Part shown: piece by piece, positions 44,600-57,154 of the stretch
How positions within the stretch are numbered: the first letter of the stretch is position 1
How the letters are laid out: every line of letters starts with the position of its first letter
Assembly (NCBI GenBank): GCA_902702965.1
Contig: CACRXP010000866.1
Location: 100,730-164,729, forward strand
DNA: 64,000 bases
Origin: Spirometra erinaceieuropaei
Lineage: Eukaryota > Platyhelminthes > Cestoda > Diphyllobothriidea > Diphyllobothriidae
Reading direction: 5' to 3'
Notes under the pieces: model-generated
Seen by the model: only the letters and a program-made list of their open reading frames with translations
The model's database searches: none
Told to the model about the DNA's origin: nothing
Translations under genes and position numbers: made by a program

Positions 44600-47500
44600 C
44601 TCACATTGTAGCAATAAATCCGAGCAGACAAAAAATGTACGCATTTTTGACAATCTAAAATAGGTCTTTGTAATCTGAAGGGACGTTTGCTAATCCTAAT
44701 TCTTGCGGCAGGTCAGACGTAAATTGGATATCAAGTGTCTGAATTTACAACCAAACTATCAAAAGACAGCTTGTTTGTTCTTAGGCAGAGGGCGAGCACA
44801 AACGAATCTGGATTTGGGAGTCAAGACACTGCTGGCTGACAATGGCAACCAAGCCAGAAATATCCAAAACTATGTCTCCATCCTTGTGGATAAAATTTCA
44901 CGATCACTAATCGGTAGTCGTTAGGTGATCGTCTAAGTGGATTTTAGACACTCAGCTCTGAGACAAAATGCAAATGCACAGTTCCAACCTGCAACTAGGA
45001 CTGATACATGCATGCCAAGCTGGTGTTGCATACGAGCATATCAAAAAATCGTACTGGGAGCGGGATGTAACATAAAACAAGCCCACGATCTTCATAAAGT
45101 CCTAAAGCAACTAAAAAGTGTATTAAAAAATTAATGCGGCCAAAGTTGAGAAGGCGAGGATAACAACCCCAGTATACCTACCCACGTCGATGCTGATTAC
45201 CATTAGAGTCCAAAACCACATTGTTACGAAAAGCGTTTAACCTCCAGTATTCCCGCGAATATAATTGGTTGGGAGGCGACTGAGTTCACCCTCAGCTTTC
45301 CAATCGGTTACTCTAAAATTATGAAATAAAAAACCGAAAATAAGGGAGGATAAACGCGTGTGAGAATACTGGCGGTGTTGCGTATGACCGCCTGCGGACA
45401 GATGCCGGAAGGACATAGATTTGTTTGTGTGTGCGGCCAGTATGGGGAAGGGTTAAGAAGAGTTGATCTCACGAGATAAATGAGTGCAGTCGATCCTCAG
45501 AGATCTTCTGCTTATGTATTTCAACTGACCTTTGCTTTACCTGTTATAGCATATGAGCGGTAGTGGAAGGTGGCAAATTGATGAGATAGCTCGCTCAAAA
45601 GGCAACTCTTGCAGTGTCTTGGGATATGAAGTGAGTGTTGAGTCTGGCTTGTCTAGGCATTGAGACTATCGTGCGTGCAATATGCGAAAATGGAGACGAA
45701 ATTCAAGCCGAGATACTTAGCCAATTCTCATCTAACGCCCTAATGACTTTGCCGTACAATTAAAATCGAAAAGGTAGAGAAAGAGAGAGATGCAGGGGCC
45801 AACACGAGTCATCGCTGTTATCATTCAGATGCTTCTTAAGACACGGCAATCAAGCGGCGATAGCTCTCATGAGGCATGAACAATGAGATATACATTATAA
45901 ATTTAAGTCAATCTCTGCACCAGGCGTGTAGGCCCAAGGAAGGCTACCAATCGTGTTCGCGGAGAAGAAACATGGAAAGAAATGCAAGTCGGATGATCAG
46001 AAAGCAAGACACCAGCTTCTGCACTAACGAATTGGGCGAAGCAGGTTATTGAGTACATTAAGGTGCTTCCCAGACACACATGCCAGGATCAAAACTTCAA
46101 AAATTTATATCAGGAACAAAATGGGAAAAAAACTATTTAACCTGTTGAGAGCGCTCGTCAATACGGAGACATCCAAAGAAGAAGTCTACAACATACGCCA
46201 AGACATTTCCGCTCGACACTTAAACAGGAAAAAGTGGACAGCGCGACCCAGATACATGTTTCCCAATTCATGAAAGCTAAGTTGTTCATTAAAATGAGTA
46301 AAACGATCATCGTGTGCCATCTGAAATGAGGTTCCAAGTATGCGCAATCGATAGTTTCAAAAAAGTAATCGTATCAATGCCACATTTAAGTATGTTCTTG
46401 CAAATGATACTCTCAAGAAGTATCATTGCCGGCGACGGAATGGCGTATTAGATTGCCAAACATAACAAGGACTCTGAGAAGCTATAATTTAAAGCAAAAA
46501 GCCGCAAGGGCAACTTCAACAACGCACAGTAGATGTCTAAGGCTGTCCAAGCGACCACGCTGTCATTTGATGCAAAAAATGGACAACCTCCCAGAACTAT
46601 ATGATCAACAGTAACTTTTTATGCGTATCAGTATCGTCTTGATATTACCAAGGTACTATATTGATACTCTGGTCAAAACTAAATGAAATTGTGGCCGCAT
46701 GCACATCTCTCCCTCTAGTATTAATCATTGAGCTAAGCACGTCCGTCAATACAAATCAAAAAGGATAAACCACCAATAACGAAACCACAAAGACCCACAG
46801 ACTTATAATCTGCATAAGCCTGATACGTCCGGAACATGGGCCAGGACGAAAATTGCTGAGGTTATCGGCACGCGAAAGCAAAGAATGTCAACGTAAAGTT
46901 ACGTCGACAAAAGTAACAAGGATGCCTAATTTAAGACCAACTATGCTAAACACTTAAGAATCTGAAATAACTGTATGATTCTGGCAAGATTAAGACCAGA
47001 TTTAAAATATTTAGCACACTCTTGCGTTAGCAAACAGCGCTAGGGTCATAAATGATTTGACACAATACTTCGCGCATATAAACGCTTTGATACAGCTAAA
47101 CGGTACAAGTCAATAACGAATTTTGAAGAAAACGGAAGGATCAGCATGTAGCAGATTAGGGCTAAAAGTGAACCGACTCGAAACCAAATATAGAATTGGC
47201 ACTGAATATATGGGCAAGTATCAGCGAGTTGATCAAACGAATTTTAAATGTTTCCGTGCAAACTACAACATAAATGGGGAAATGACCAATCAAACCTGGA
47301 AATCTTACAGAAATATACGCTATCAGAACATCCACAAAAGAAATGATTAAATCAGGGACCTGGAGAAAGCCTACAACCGTGGACCATTAACTGATTCGGT
47401 AAAACAATCGCCGACCGAAATCTAGAAGTTTACAAACAAATGAAGCGTACCTAACTTTAAATTCCATAACGACATAGGTGTTTTTAAGAAAGTTGTATGA

Positions 47501-47990
47501 ATTGTGTGAGTGCGGGATACATGACTCTTTTAAAATGAGGCATACCTCATAGGTTTCGTAGGAATTTCGCCTACTATAGAAGCGTTCTCCTAGTCGTCAG
47601 TGACATGATCGGAACGCAAAAGCAACAACTGCGAACGACATTTAAAACGCGGCCAGTGGTCGTTGTATGGATAAGAATGCATTTTTATTCCAACGTATTA
47701 TGTTTGTGGAAGAGGAACTTTCATCGCTTGCCTTAGCGGCAACCCGGAACATTTTTCGGCATTTAGCTGATACCTGCAAATTCCTAACTCGAGAGCGGGA
47801 TTCTCACGAGCAAGGATCCAATTTTTTCTAAGATGTCGCGTATCCTGCTGATCGAAAGTTATATGTAGGTTATCTAGTAGGCAGTTTGTCGATTACTGTT
47901 TCGCTTTACGAAATTGTGAAAAACGAAGTGGATTCCGTCGGGTGATAACCTACGACACCATAGTACGGTTAACACGGGAAACCAGGTGCA
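44600..47990. other. AT-rich region, no gene or repeat recognised
   Basis: Small plus-strand frames (44703-45134, 46049-46614, 47123-47350) are rich in Lys and Arg because the plus strand is A-rich. None shows a domain that I recognise or clear splice boundaries. No copy of the window's repeat families is seen. It could be an old, unrecognised retroelement. Confidence 0.4.
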
Positions 47991-48019
47991 GTTCTAGAGC
48001 TGATTCGATTTATCTTTCC

Positions 48020-48110
48020 GGACAGAGCCTCTTAGCTCACATGTATAGAGCTCACGTGTACTCAAGCCTTACCCTTACTCTCGCGGGTTCTAATTCCGCG
48101 GAGACAGCCG
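48020..48110 (+). repeat. tRNA-like SINE fragment
   Basis: GAGCCTCTTAGCTCACATGT, TATAGAGCTCACGTGTACTCAAGCC, and GCGGGTTCTAATTCCGCGGAG follow the tRNA-like unit of the 17354-17868 palindrome, with several mismatches in boxes A and B. Confidence 0.55.
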
Positions 48111-48119
48111 AATTTTCAC

Positions 48120-50798
48120 CAAGTTAGTCAGATAAATTATCCAAATCTGTTAAACCACTTTAGCTTGCTTGCATTACTGCTAATTCTCCTGTTTTTATGT
48201 GATAAATAGGGAGCCTAAATGGGTGAAACGCTTTCCCTCGAATACACTGAACTAATCTGAAGCAACTGATTTTAGTTTCTATTTAAATTAAGTCTCACTG
48301 GACAAAAATCTCCATTTGTGTCTGATCTGCGTGTTTTTATACCTTTCATAAATAATGGCATTTTGTCTGAGTTATCTCCGTTATGAAACAGGCTGAACAA
48401 TAATTTTGAAATAACGTAAACTATGCTGGTAATTCGAATGAAATGAGATGTGTAATATTTTATTAGAAAGTTCCGTTGGATACAAAAATCAGTTCTTCGG
48501 TTGGGAAAGGAATCTGTTGCACAATGACGCGGGCTTTGCTTACAAATACGCGAGCACTGCAATGTCGGACCTATGTTTAACGGAGTTCTCCTTTAAAGAT
48601 GGCGTATCGTCTGGAACATTGAAAGTGCAAACAATCCGGGAGGCCTCACATATATATTACCGCTCATAAAGAGTCCCTGCCGAATTGCGCACTACAATGA
48701 AAGTCAAAACAAGCATTATAATCATCCAATTCAAATATTTGAGCAAGAAGACAGATTATTGGGATGCGCATCCATGAACAAAAAAAGGGCAAATGGCCAA
48801 AGCATACGCTCGCCCGTTTAAACCCTCGAAAAACGAAAAACAAAAGATAGGCGGACCTGGTTTAGTATGCAATTGCAGTCGCAAAGATATAATTAACGAC
48901 AAAACAGTCATCGAAGAATTCAAATATAGACCGAACGGGACAGACAATGTGCAGGTGTGGGTTGTATGCAATAAATGTGTAATTCGACCACGCAACGCTT
49001 GTTTTTGCTACCAAGCAATTCTCCGAATCATTCACTCAATAATTTGGTGTCATACTGTTGTCAAAATCCTGTGCATGCCAAATTGAGGAAACAGTGGTTG
49101 GAAGCATATTAATCTGAATTGGGTGCGTGTGTTAGTTTGTAAATTAAAAATCCCTCCATGCTTGTAAATGGAACTCATAGGGGACAACGATCATAATCGT
49201 TGCTGCATAGTTAGTCAGGGAATATCCCTTGGCCATTGGGACACTCGACAACTGGAGGTCAGCGGCACGTGGTTGCATTTCCTATCTTTACGCGAGCCAT
49301 TCCGACACGGAGGACACAGTTTAGCTGAAGTGTTTAGGATTGCTTAAGGCGTGGGTCGGTTTTCTCATGGTGCTGCCTCGGCGCAAAATGATTGGGCTTT
49401 AATTAGAATAATGAGTAAGATGAATCTTTCAGTAATCAAATTCCTTGTCACTTATTTCAGTCGACTGAAGTATATAAGCGGATGTACAAAGACGGTGTAT
49501 CTACAAATGCGACAAAATGGTTGCAACAATTCGCCAAGAATGGACCGTCGCCTGCACTGTTTGGTTGGTTCTTAACTTGTAAAACCCATGACATCCTCAC
49601 TTCCTGATGCTTCGAAAATTTTTTAGAGTTGTACCGTCTAATAAAGAGCTGATATCACCAGAACTAATTTGCAAGGAATAGCTGTCAATGAGTCTATTGC
49701 TTGGGCCAAACTCGTCCATCCCCTCAGGAAGTAAGCATACGGTGCACTAACCACATGGCATGTTCTATCTTAATTAAAGTGTGCTTTAAATGCAACCGAT
49801 GACATTACCACGAGAATAAGTTTTAAATTAAACAATGTGCACAAAAATATTCACGGCCAGTAGGCTTGCAAAAATCAAAGGGAAATCAAACTCCGGTTTA
49901 GCGAACAGCAACTTTTTAAATTGCCTTACGATTATACATGCAGGCTAAACGGTAGTCTAGCACCCGCACAGAAGTATACAATCCAGAAGAAAGGGGATTT
50001 ATTAGTCAGCACATGCTGTTGTCCATAATTACTAAACTGGTTACTCGTCCGACTTTCAGCCACTGAGATAGTTGCTCAATTCGGATTACAAGGGTCTAAA
50101 GCTGATCGAAGGCAACATTTATGAGAAAATAATCTAGAAACATGCTTATAACGTGTTTGGAATCTCACGCAATCCTCTCCAAAGCACAGGTTTGTGAACG
50201 GTTAAAGTATGCCGCAAGTATTATTTGCATCACTACTGTTTTCATAATAGAAAATTGACTCGAACAAGTTCAAAATCTGGACAAACGAAAGTAATCCGTC
50301 GATGCTAGATAAGTCTTGCTTACTTGATGAAATATCTTATAACCTAATAACAGTCGATATCGACATGTCGAGATAGGTACATCGTCTGGATATCGACTTT
50401 GGCTACTTTGCCGATATACCCCTGAGCGACGTAGGCGAAAAAGCTCGTTTTAATATGCAAGGTTGATAAATATTTAAAGTACACCCCCTCCTTTGAATAT
50501 TATACCCCAACTTTACTTGTACTACCGTTTCCTGTCGACATGTGACGTGTCTGATCGTATATTCTCCGGTGCCGAGGGCTTTGAATCCAAAACCGAACCC
50601 TCATAAACCGTGAAGACGTGCGAGCACGTATTTTACGAGTTTATTTAATTAATTATATATAGTGGAAAATTCGAATAAGAATAAGTCCTTTGGGAAAATG
50701 AACAAACTTTAATTCGTAAATTTTCGAGTCTGGTTCCCCAGCTCGTCTTCAGACGTGTAGTAAGTGTGAAGAAACAGCCAAAATTTAAACAATGCCGA
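48120..50798. other. AT-rich region, no gene recognised
   Basis: A 97-codon plus frame at 48793-49086 has several Cys pairs (CNCS, CNKC) but no splice site or domain that I can support. Nothing else stands out. Confidence 0.4.
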
Positions 50799-51131
50799 AA
50801 AATCGATATTGCTCTGTCATAGTCGAAAATAAAAGTAACATACAAAAATGACATCTGCGAAAGGAACAGTCCGTATTCACCAGGTACTGTCACGTATTGG
50901 TTTGAAGTAGACGGNNNNNNNNNNNNNNNNNNNNNNNNNNNNNNNNNNNNNNNNNNNNNNNNNNNNNNNNNNNNNNNNNNNNNNNNNNNNNNNNNNNNNN
51001 NNNNNNNNNNNNNNNAAAATCGATATTGCTCTGTCATAGTCGAAAATAAAAGTAACATACAAAAATGACATCTGCGAAAGGAACAGTCCGTATTCACCAG
51101 GTACTGTCACGTATTGGTTTGAAGTAGACGG
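50799..51131. other. Assembly gap (50915-51015, 101 N) with identical 116-base flanks
   Basis: The 116 bases before the gap (50799-50914, starting AAAATCGATATTGCTCTGTC and ending GTTTGAAGTAGACGG) are repeated without visible difference directly after it (51016-51131). This is what results when two overlapping contig ends are placed either side of an unneeded gap, or when a tandem repeat was collapsed. Confidence 0.95.
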
Positions 51132-54100
51132 TCCCGCTACCCATTATGAAAGTTAGATATATGTAGAATATGTATGTACGTTTACCTGTCGCGTCCAGGA
51201 CGCGGTCTAGGCGTTAATGTAACAGGCATCCAAATAATTAAGGTCTACATGCTCCGATCTGTCCCATCTTATGTAAAGTTCTGTGTGGAGTAACTCTACA
51301 AGGATATGTAGTAACTCACCTGTAATCATTTCGTACAACTTTAAATTGCATAGAGGAACCTTTTTATTACGGTCCTTGAGGTCGACATCATTGTCAAATA
51401 GGGCGCAGGATATGCGTTTCACAAAATCATCAGTATTTCAACTTTCAAGGCGGGCGATAGTTGACGCCTGGCCAGGATATCTAGTTTTGCGTACATCACG
51501 TTCATGAAGCTTGGGAAATTTCCGTTTCCCTAGGCGTTTGTTCTTTTGACAGCTAAATAACGTCATAGTGAATGGGATCGTCTTACCGTTACGTCTGGAC
51601 GCGGCAGGTATGGCATCTGCGTAATATGTGTTCTTGCCGTCTGCCGAGATATCTGCCTTAACATAACGTTGGTTAAAATGATCACAATTGATCAGATATG
51701 TAATTAACAAAAGAAATGACGTAAGCAGCTATAAAGTTAGGCCAGCATAGTCACGCCCGCACACGCCACGGCAGAGTAAATCGTAATGGCGCCCCTCGCG
51801 TGACGCACACTCAGCGCAACAAGCTCGACAACCTATCAAAGGGGAGTGCAAAAGGGCGGCTGACCAATGAGAAAGTTATGGACGCATATCTTGACAGGCG
51901 GCTACACAAGTATATCGCGCCGATATCGACATGCTATTAAGGGGCAAAAAATTCACGTACATTCACCGAGAATATCGACTTTTATGTAACTGTTAGCGGC
52001 GTGAAACTACTCAGTTGTCGGAATGCTCGATGAGTTAGAATTCCTGTAGTCCTCATGGTTACCAAAACTGCCTCACTCATCCTTCTCGCATTTGCAACTT
52101 TGGGCGTCGAAAACAATGTCACTTCACTTAAAATACTAACAAATGTGCATGATGAGATCAAGATCCAAATATTAAAAAGCAGAGCGTCTAGTAAAAGCAG
52201 CTAATGGGTCCACTGAGGTTGCTCGTGGAGCACACCAGTGCTGAACAAACCTTTGTGATTTGCGGGACCTTTAAAGGGAGGGCATGTTTAGCCCAGCTCA
52301 CTCTATGATGAAAAGTATAATCGAATTCAAATTCCTGTCCTGAGATAACGGCCAGCAAAAATCACTGTAACCACACACACGAGCCTGTTGGCAAAACCCG
52401 TCACATGCGTCAACATTTCCCATTAGCTTCCCTGGGGTAAATTCAAAAGCTGTCGAGTAACTTGGCTTGCTTTACAGCACACATTTTCCAGAAACCAAAA
52501 TTAACAAGCGTTCAAAGAAGTATCCTAATAGCATTCGAGCTCGCGGAGATAATAAGATTCACAGAAAGCACAGAGATACGTTAGTCGGTAAGATGAGTGT
52601 AGAAAGTGCAAAACAGTAAAGGAATATTGGCAACCGTCGCAAAGAGGTGACCGATGCCGTCGTTAACTAGCGTCCAGAAAATAATGGATTTTGAAGAGTG
52701 CTTTTTGCTTTGTTACCGAGTCCATGGAGCTCCATAGGGACAAAGGTAATTAACGCCTTGACGTCGAGTTCAATATGGGATAAGCACCTTAGCGTGCAAA
52801 GATCGGCTTTCTTTTAATTCAGTTTATTAGGGCAGACGATAGGCGTACACCAGAGGACTCCGCATCTGCTCAAAATACAAATATGGGCTAAAAACACAGA
52901 GACGGAGCCAGAGCGGAAGCATAATAACTTCCATGAATGGCCGTCGAAATGGGTAAGTTTCCGTCTTAATTTTACTCGATACAAGGCTTTGTCAATATGG
53001 TAATTTTGTCAGAACCGTACACGCAAAAGGCAGAGAACGGTCGTGTTTAATGCATTCAAGAGGTGGTGAAAGTTTTTCTTGTTTACTTCAATGATTGTTG
53101 ACATTACAGTGTCTTCCGCAGGCCGTCCCACGTCTCAACAACCACGCACGAGAAAAACGTCCACACATTTGGCTGCCAGCAACACGCGCAATTTAAAAGG
53201 ATGTTCCTGTGGGTTGATTATGTTGGACGTCTCAAATAAATAAGCAAAAACGTTGCAGCAGTCCGAATCTCGAGATCCTATGATCATAGGATGCAGAACG
53301 TCAATAAGAGGTCCCCACGTATTTGCCTTTAACGTAAAGAAAAAGATTCAGAGTTGAATGTCATTTCCATTGTGACGAAGAAACTAGTTCCCGAACCAAC
53401 TTGGTGTCACGCCACTGGACTCTTTCGAGAGCAGTTTTGTATCCTACAGCTGATGGTGTGCATGCCTAGGCGGCATACTCCACCTGCAGACATTAATATT
53501 CTAAATAACTTAGCAAAGCACTCTTCATCAAAGCTTGCGAAGGGACACTTGATGAGGAACAGCAGTGACATCAAGAAACCCTGTGAACTTTGAGCAGTTT
53601 GGCGATGGATACAAGAGCCGTTATCCCGCACTGTAAAATCTTTTATGTAAACAAATATGTTACTGACAATATTTTAGTAAGATGTGCATTTAACATTCAC
53701 ATTTTGTGTCCCGTTTTTAATAGGGTCATCAAGGCGTTGCCTATTACCCTAAAATACACTATTATACACCTTAACCCTCTTGTGCTTCTACTTCCTAGGA
53801 GGGCATATCATGTAGTTGGTATGTTTTGCCGCCCCGAGGTAAACGTTTGCTTGTCCAAAGGAAGCGAAACTTGTCTACATTTAAAGATAGAAGCCACTTC
53901 CTCGACAACTGTTCGAGCAAGCATAGATCTGTTCGCAACCGTTACTCATTTCTTTCGATTTTTACGATGCATCAAAACTTGACATTAATCAGAAACAGAA
54001 CGACTTCTTCATCCAACTGCTGTGCACAATCGTAGATGAATATTACAAAAAGGTTGGGGCTAACAAGTAAACGTAGCGAAGGACCGTTCTCTGCTGTCAT

Positions 54101-54200
54101 TCCCGTGGACTGACGACCGTCAACATCGACGAATTGTGGTCGGCCGGCCGAAACGTCTTCTGTCTACTTCGCGAAGTTTCCCTCACACCAGCGTAGTGCT
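51132..54200. other. No gene assigned; two weak coding-like segments
   Basis: On the minus strand 51207-51422 contains a frame ending KLYEMITG at a consensus donor (ACAG|GTGAGT), and 51438-51710 has a 90-codon frame. Neither is recognised. The rest, to 54200, has short frames only. Confidence 0.35.
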
Positions 54201-54219
54201 GTTTGTGCGGAGGATGCTG

Positions 54220-54715
54220 ATAATGTACACCATCAAATCAAAGGAACACCCATGGGTTCCCCAATATCCAGCCTATTTGCGGAATTGGTCCTGCAAGAGC
54301 TGGAAAAGGTTGCTTTCAGCCACTACAAACCTGCGTTTTGGCGCCGATACGTGGACGATACATTCGTCATTATTGAAAAGGACAAGCTATCGAGTTTTCA
54401 AGCTTCGCTTAACAGCATATTCCCCGACATTCAGTTTACAAGAGAAAACGATGAGGACGAGAAACTACCCTTCCTTGACGTGCTCGTCACGCGCACACCT
54501 GACGGTGAACTCAGCATTACAGTGCACAGAAAGGCGACCAATACAACCCAGGTCCTCAACTATCATAGCAACCACCCATTGATGCACAAACGGGGCTGTG
54601 TGAGGGTGCTTTTCCTCATTAATTACATCTGGGTTACCCAACTAATATTGGAGCTATCGGCTACAGGATTACGGCCAAAATCTCTAAATGGAATGCCGGT
54701 CTCATAATGCACAAA
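54220..54715 (+). mobile_element. Penelope-like reverse transcriptase core fragment
   Basis: The plus strand reads IKGTPMGSPISSLFAELVLQ, then FWRRYVDDTFVII (catalytic YVDD) and KLPFLDVLVTR, with HRKATNTTQVLNYHSNHPLM and KRGCVRVLF after it. These are RT motifs 4 to 7 of Penelope-like elements. The family uses a telomerase-like RT with a GIY-YIG nuclease. About 150 codons are open without a stop. The fingers upstream and the endonuclease downstream are missing; after CVRVLF the match fades. It faces TOP3B tail to tail, about 220 bases past that gene's stop codon. Confidence 0.87.
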
Positions 54716-54933
54716 AAGGATCCTATAACCAGAAATAAGTACTCCTAGTACTCAAGAGGGGATTTGTACACGCGAATTCAATAAGAGCGGACTAGACGGG
54801 GATATTAGAAGTCTGCGCATTTGTCGCACGAAGTGAAGGGAGTACAAGAGAGGCCAAAAGAGAGCCCAAAATACAAGATTGCATGATGACATTAGACAGG
54901 ACAAGTCGACGGGAGACATAAAGTTGAGGCAGG

Positions 54934-55113
54934 TCAGCGGCCACCCCTCCGACCCCGTCCTCCTCCCCGTCCACCGCCTCTGGGCATACCGCGTCGGCCT
55001 TGCGGTGCAGTGTTAGACGCGGCAGCCTTTATGACCTGAAACAGTTTGAAAATCTCCTCCGCGCAGAAGACGCAACCGGTGAACTTGGCTGGCAAATCGT
55101 CCCCGGCTTTTGA
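54934..55113 (-). CDS. TOP3B: TOP3B last coding exon: final zinc motif and RG-rich tail
   Basis: On the minus strand acceptor CACATTTTAG precedes TCA AAA GCC in phase 0. The exon encodes SKAGDDLPAKFTGCVFCAEE, with a Cys-x2-Cys that matches the GCVFC of animal TOP3B, then FKLFQVIKAAA and a tail of Gly and Arg (PRGGGRGGGRGRRGGR) ending in TGA. TOP3B passes single strands of DNA or RNA through each other; its C-terminal RGG region contributes to RNA binding in animals. The tail here is shorter than the human one, which continues with Pro/Lys-rich sequence. No AATAAA was found on the minus strand before the Penelope fragment starts. Confidence 0.87.
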   Translation of the reverse strand, partial: SKAGDDLPAKFTGCVFCAEEIFKLFQVIKAAASNTAPQGRRGMPRGGGRGGGRGRRGGR

Positions 55114-55205
55114 CTAAAATGTGTCAGAGGTAAGGGTGATAGGCGGGGTGAAATGGCATGCTACAACCAGCGGAAAGAAGGGCAGAAGAACAGACAAGAA
55201 CTGAC

Positions 55206-55311
55206 CGAATCAATTCGCAGGGAGAGGTGCCGGGCGGTGCACTGTTCACAGGTCTTGCTCAGGACTGAGGCGTGCTTGACGCGGTCCGAGAAAATGACCA
55301 AAACATCGCAC
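55206..55311 (-). CDS. TOP3B: TOP3B penultimate exon (zinc module)
   Basis: Acceptor CATTTCTAG precedes G TGC GAT, finishing the codon begun by the preceding exon's CG. It encodes CDVLVIFSDRVKHASVLSK then TCEQCTARHLSLRIDS and ends at TCG|GTCAGT in phase 0. The pattern matches animal TOP3B (CNKC, a hydrophobic strand, then C-x2-C and LRID-like end). Together with the preceding exon's LLCNR it forms the CNRC zinc knuckle, so the zinc site is split across the splice junction. It is too short and Met-poor to be seen as a free-standing open frame. Confidence 0.87.
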
Positions 55312-56486
55312 CTAGAAATGAGGTGGGCGAAAATCACGGATATATGAGATGGATTCCGGAGAAGTTGCTGCTTGTTAAATACATTTATTTAATTTGGAAG
55401 GTATCAGCCGCCCAGGTTTCAGTCCTCAGAAGGATTGCGGACTGCGTCGATCGACTGAGCAATGGAAATTAGTCAAAGTGAGGACAGAATGTGTGAGAGG
55501 GGCGAATCACTTTAAGGCATGACGTTGTCAGTTGGGACTTTTGAAACGTCATTTAAAAAGTGTGGAAATAAAAAGGATACTAGGGGAAGTCTCATACGAC
55601 AGAGATAGAGAGGGAGAGAAAGAAGACAATAAGATGGGGTCTAAAGGCAACGGTACAGAAAAAGTGCAACCACGGGCAAGATAGGAGTCGACATGTCGAA
55701 TAAAGGATAACGGAAGTGTTAGGTAGCCGCAGACAAGACGCAATCTTGTATTTGACGCTGGAAAAGCCACAGCCTTCGTTTATTAAAGCAACAGTGAGGT
55801 ACAAAAACTCATTTTTATAATTTACGAATACATTGTGACTACTTATTTTCGTTGAGTAGTTCGGATTGCCGTGCTAGAAACCTCTGTGCAATTGCAATTG
55901 AGGTGAGCACCTGATTTCTTGGGGGTTCTCATGTTTCACTCTAGTCAGGAGGAGTCTTATTTAGCCAATATAAGCCTCACTAGCTTCTCGTAACGAGACT
56001 AAAAGTTTTCATTTTTGAAGGACGCGGTCCTTTAATACTTGGTAAATGGTAACTCTCCAATGACGGAAAGTAGTGGGTGAGTCAACCCCCACACAGTAGT
56101 TAGGCTAGCCCCGATGGCCAAAGATGTCGGCTGGCTTGGAGCCTAGATCTTTACCCCCCACACTGTCTCTTTTATGAACCGAGGGGTCTAGGGTGGATGT
56201 CTGCTGAAACAACCGCTCACAGAGACCAAACGTCAGAGGCTAGATGGACCGAGCGAGCATAGTCAAGGTTGTAGATCTGAACCCGAAAAGAAGACTAGGA
56301 GAGGAAACGAGCACTTAGATCACATTTAAGGCGGCCTATTTAAGAGTACAAAGATGTAAGTCTGAGAGGCCACTGCGCCTAATCCCATCACAAGTTGGCA
56401 GAGCGGCTCGTATGATCGACTGGTGAATGGGAGAAGAGGGAGTGTGGCCAGCACTGGAGAACCCGTCCTCACGGCACAGCGGTACA

Positions 56487-56680
56487 CTCCCCAGTACAAT
56501 AAAATGGAACCGCTTAAATCTACAACGACGCTGTAAAAGTTGTCGCTTGGGAGGTTGTCAAATGACGGACCATGAGTCAGATCGCAATGGCTCCTTCTTA
56601 ATGTGGCGCATTGAATGAGACTAGGTCGTATGTGTGGCACGCGTAGGCGGGCTAGTGAGCCACCGCACACGGATCCAGAA
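56487..56680 (+). repeat. Dispersed repeat family C, copy 3, diverged
   Basis: AATAAAATGGAACCGCTTAAATC, GACGCTGTAAAAGTTGTCG, and TGTGTGGCACGCGTAGGCGG follow family C order. It lies in the TOP3B intron between 55312 and 56789. Confidence 0.5.
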
Positions 56681-56789
56681 AAGCGCGGTATGGCAGTGAG
56701 GTAGTGACAGGAAGTAAGGGGAAGGCGGGGCAAAACTAACATCAACTAACAGAGATTCGAGCCAGACTGCTAACGGGGTCGGAACTCAC

Positions 56790-56989
56790 CGGTTACACAG
56801 GAGACGATAACGAGGGGAATGGGAGTCATCAAGAACGAGGACACCCTGGGAACAGTCGGAGCAAGCATCAACCGCATTAACCGCCGGTGACTGGGGGCAA
56901 CTGGGATGGAGGCAGTTGGCGCAGCCCACCTGGCGCCACATGCCTCGGAACGGAGGGTTCATGTAGCAGTAGGGGCAGAACACCATCGT
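56790..56989 (-). CDS. TOP3B: TOP3B exon with three Cys-x2-Cys-type motifs
   Basis: Acceptor TCATCTTCCAG precedes ACG ATG GTG in phase 0. The 66 codons encode TMVFCPYCYMNPPFRGM, VGCANCLHPSC, DACSDCSQGVLVLDD and YRLLCNR, ending CG|GTGAGT in phase 2. This reproduces the CPYCYN-PPF, GC-x2-C-HP-C and C-x2-C-x-GVLVLD pattern of animal TOP3B C-terminal zinc domains, which bind nucleic acid rather than catalyse cleavage. All expected Cys are present. An apparent start Met inside upstream intron sequence is not the true start of this exon. Confidence 0.93.
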
Positions 56990-57069
56990 CTGGAAGATGA
57001 AAAAGCGTAGAAAGATTATCTTCAACCGGCCAAAAAGACCTTTATATCAATATATAGATGAGAAGATAA

Positions 57070-57135
57070 GGCGATCACAGGAACCATGGATTTATTTGCC
57101 TGACGTTTCGAAAGCAGACAAGCTTCCATCATCGA
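57070..57135 (-). ncRNA. Penelope-type hammerhead-like motif in a TOP3B intron
   Basis: On minus: ATCGATGATGGAAGCTTG, TCTGCTTTCGAAACGTCAGG, then AAATAAATCC. GGAAGC and GCTTTC form stem II, GAAAC-GTC is the 3' core; the CTGATGA box reads TCGATGA. The flanking GGCGATCACAGGAACCATGG matches the arms of 28259-28399, so both come from one terminal-repeat family. Confidence 0.4.
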
Positions 57136-57154
57136 TGAAAAATGGTAGAGCTCA

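Noticed and set aside
50716..50765. A third hammerhead-like motif on minus (CTGAAGACGAG...CTCGAAAATTT)
   Set aside because: Stem II pairing uses up the G of the GAAA box, stem I strands do not pair, and there is no GUC cleavage triplet.
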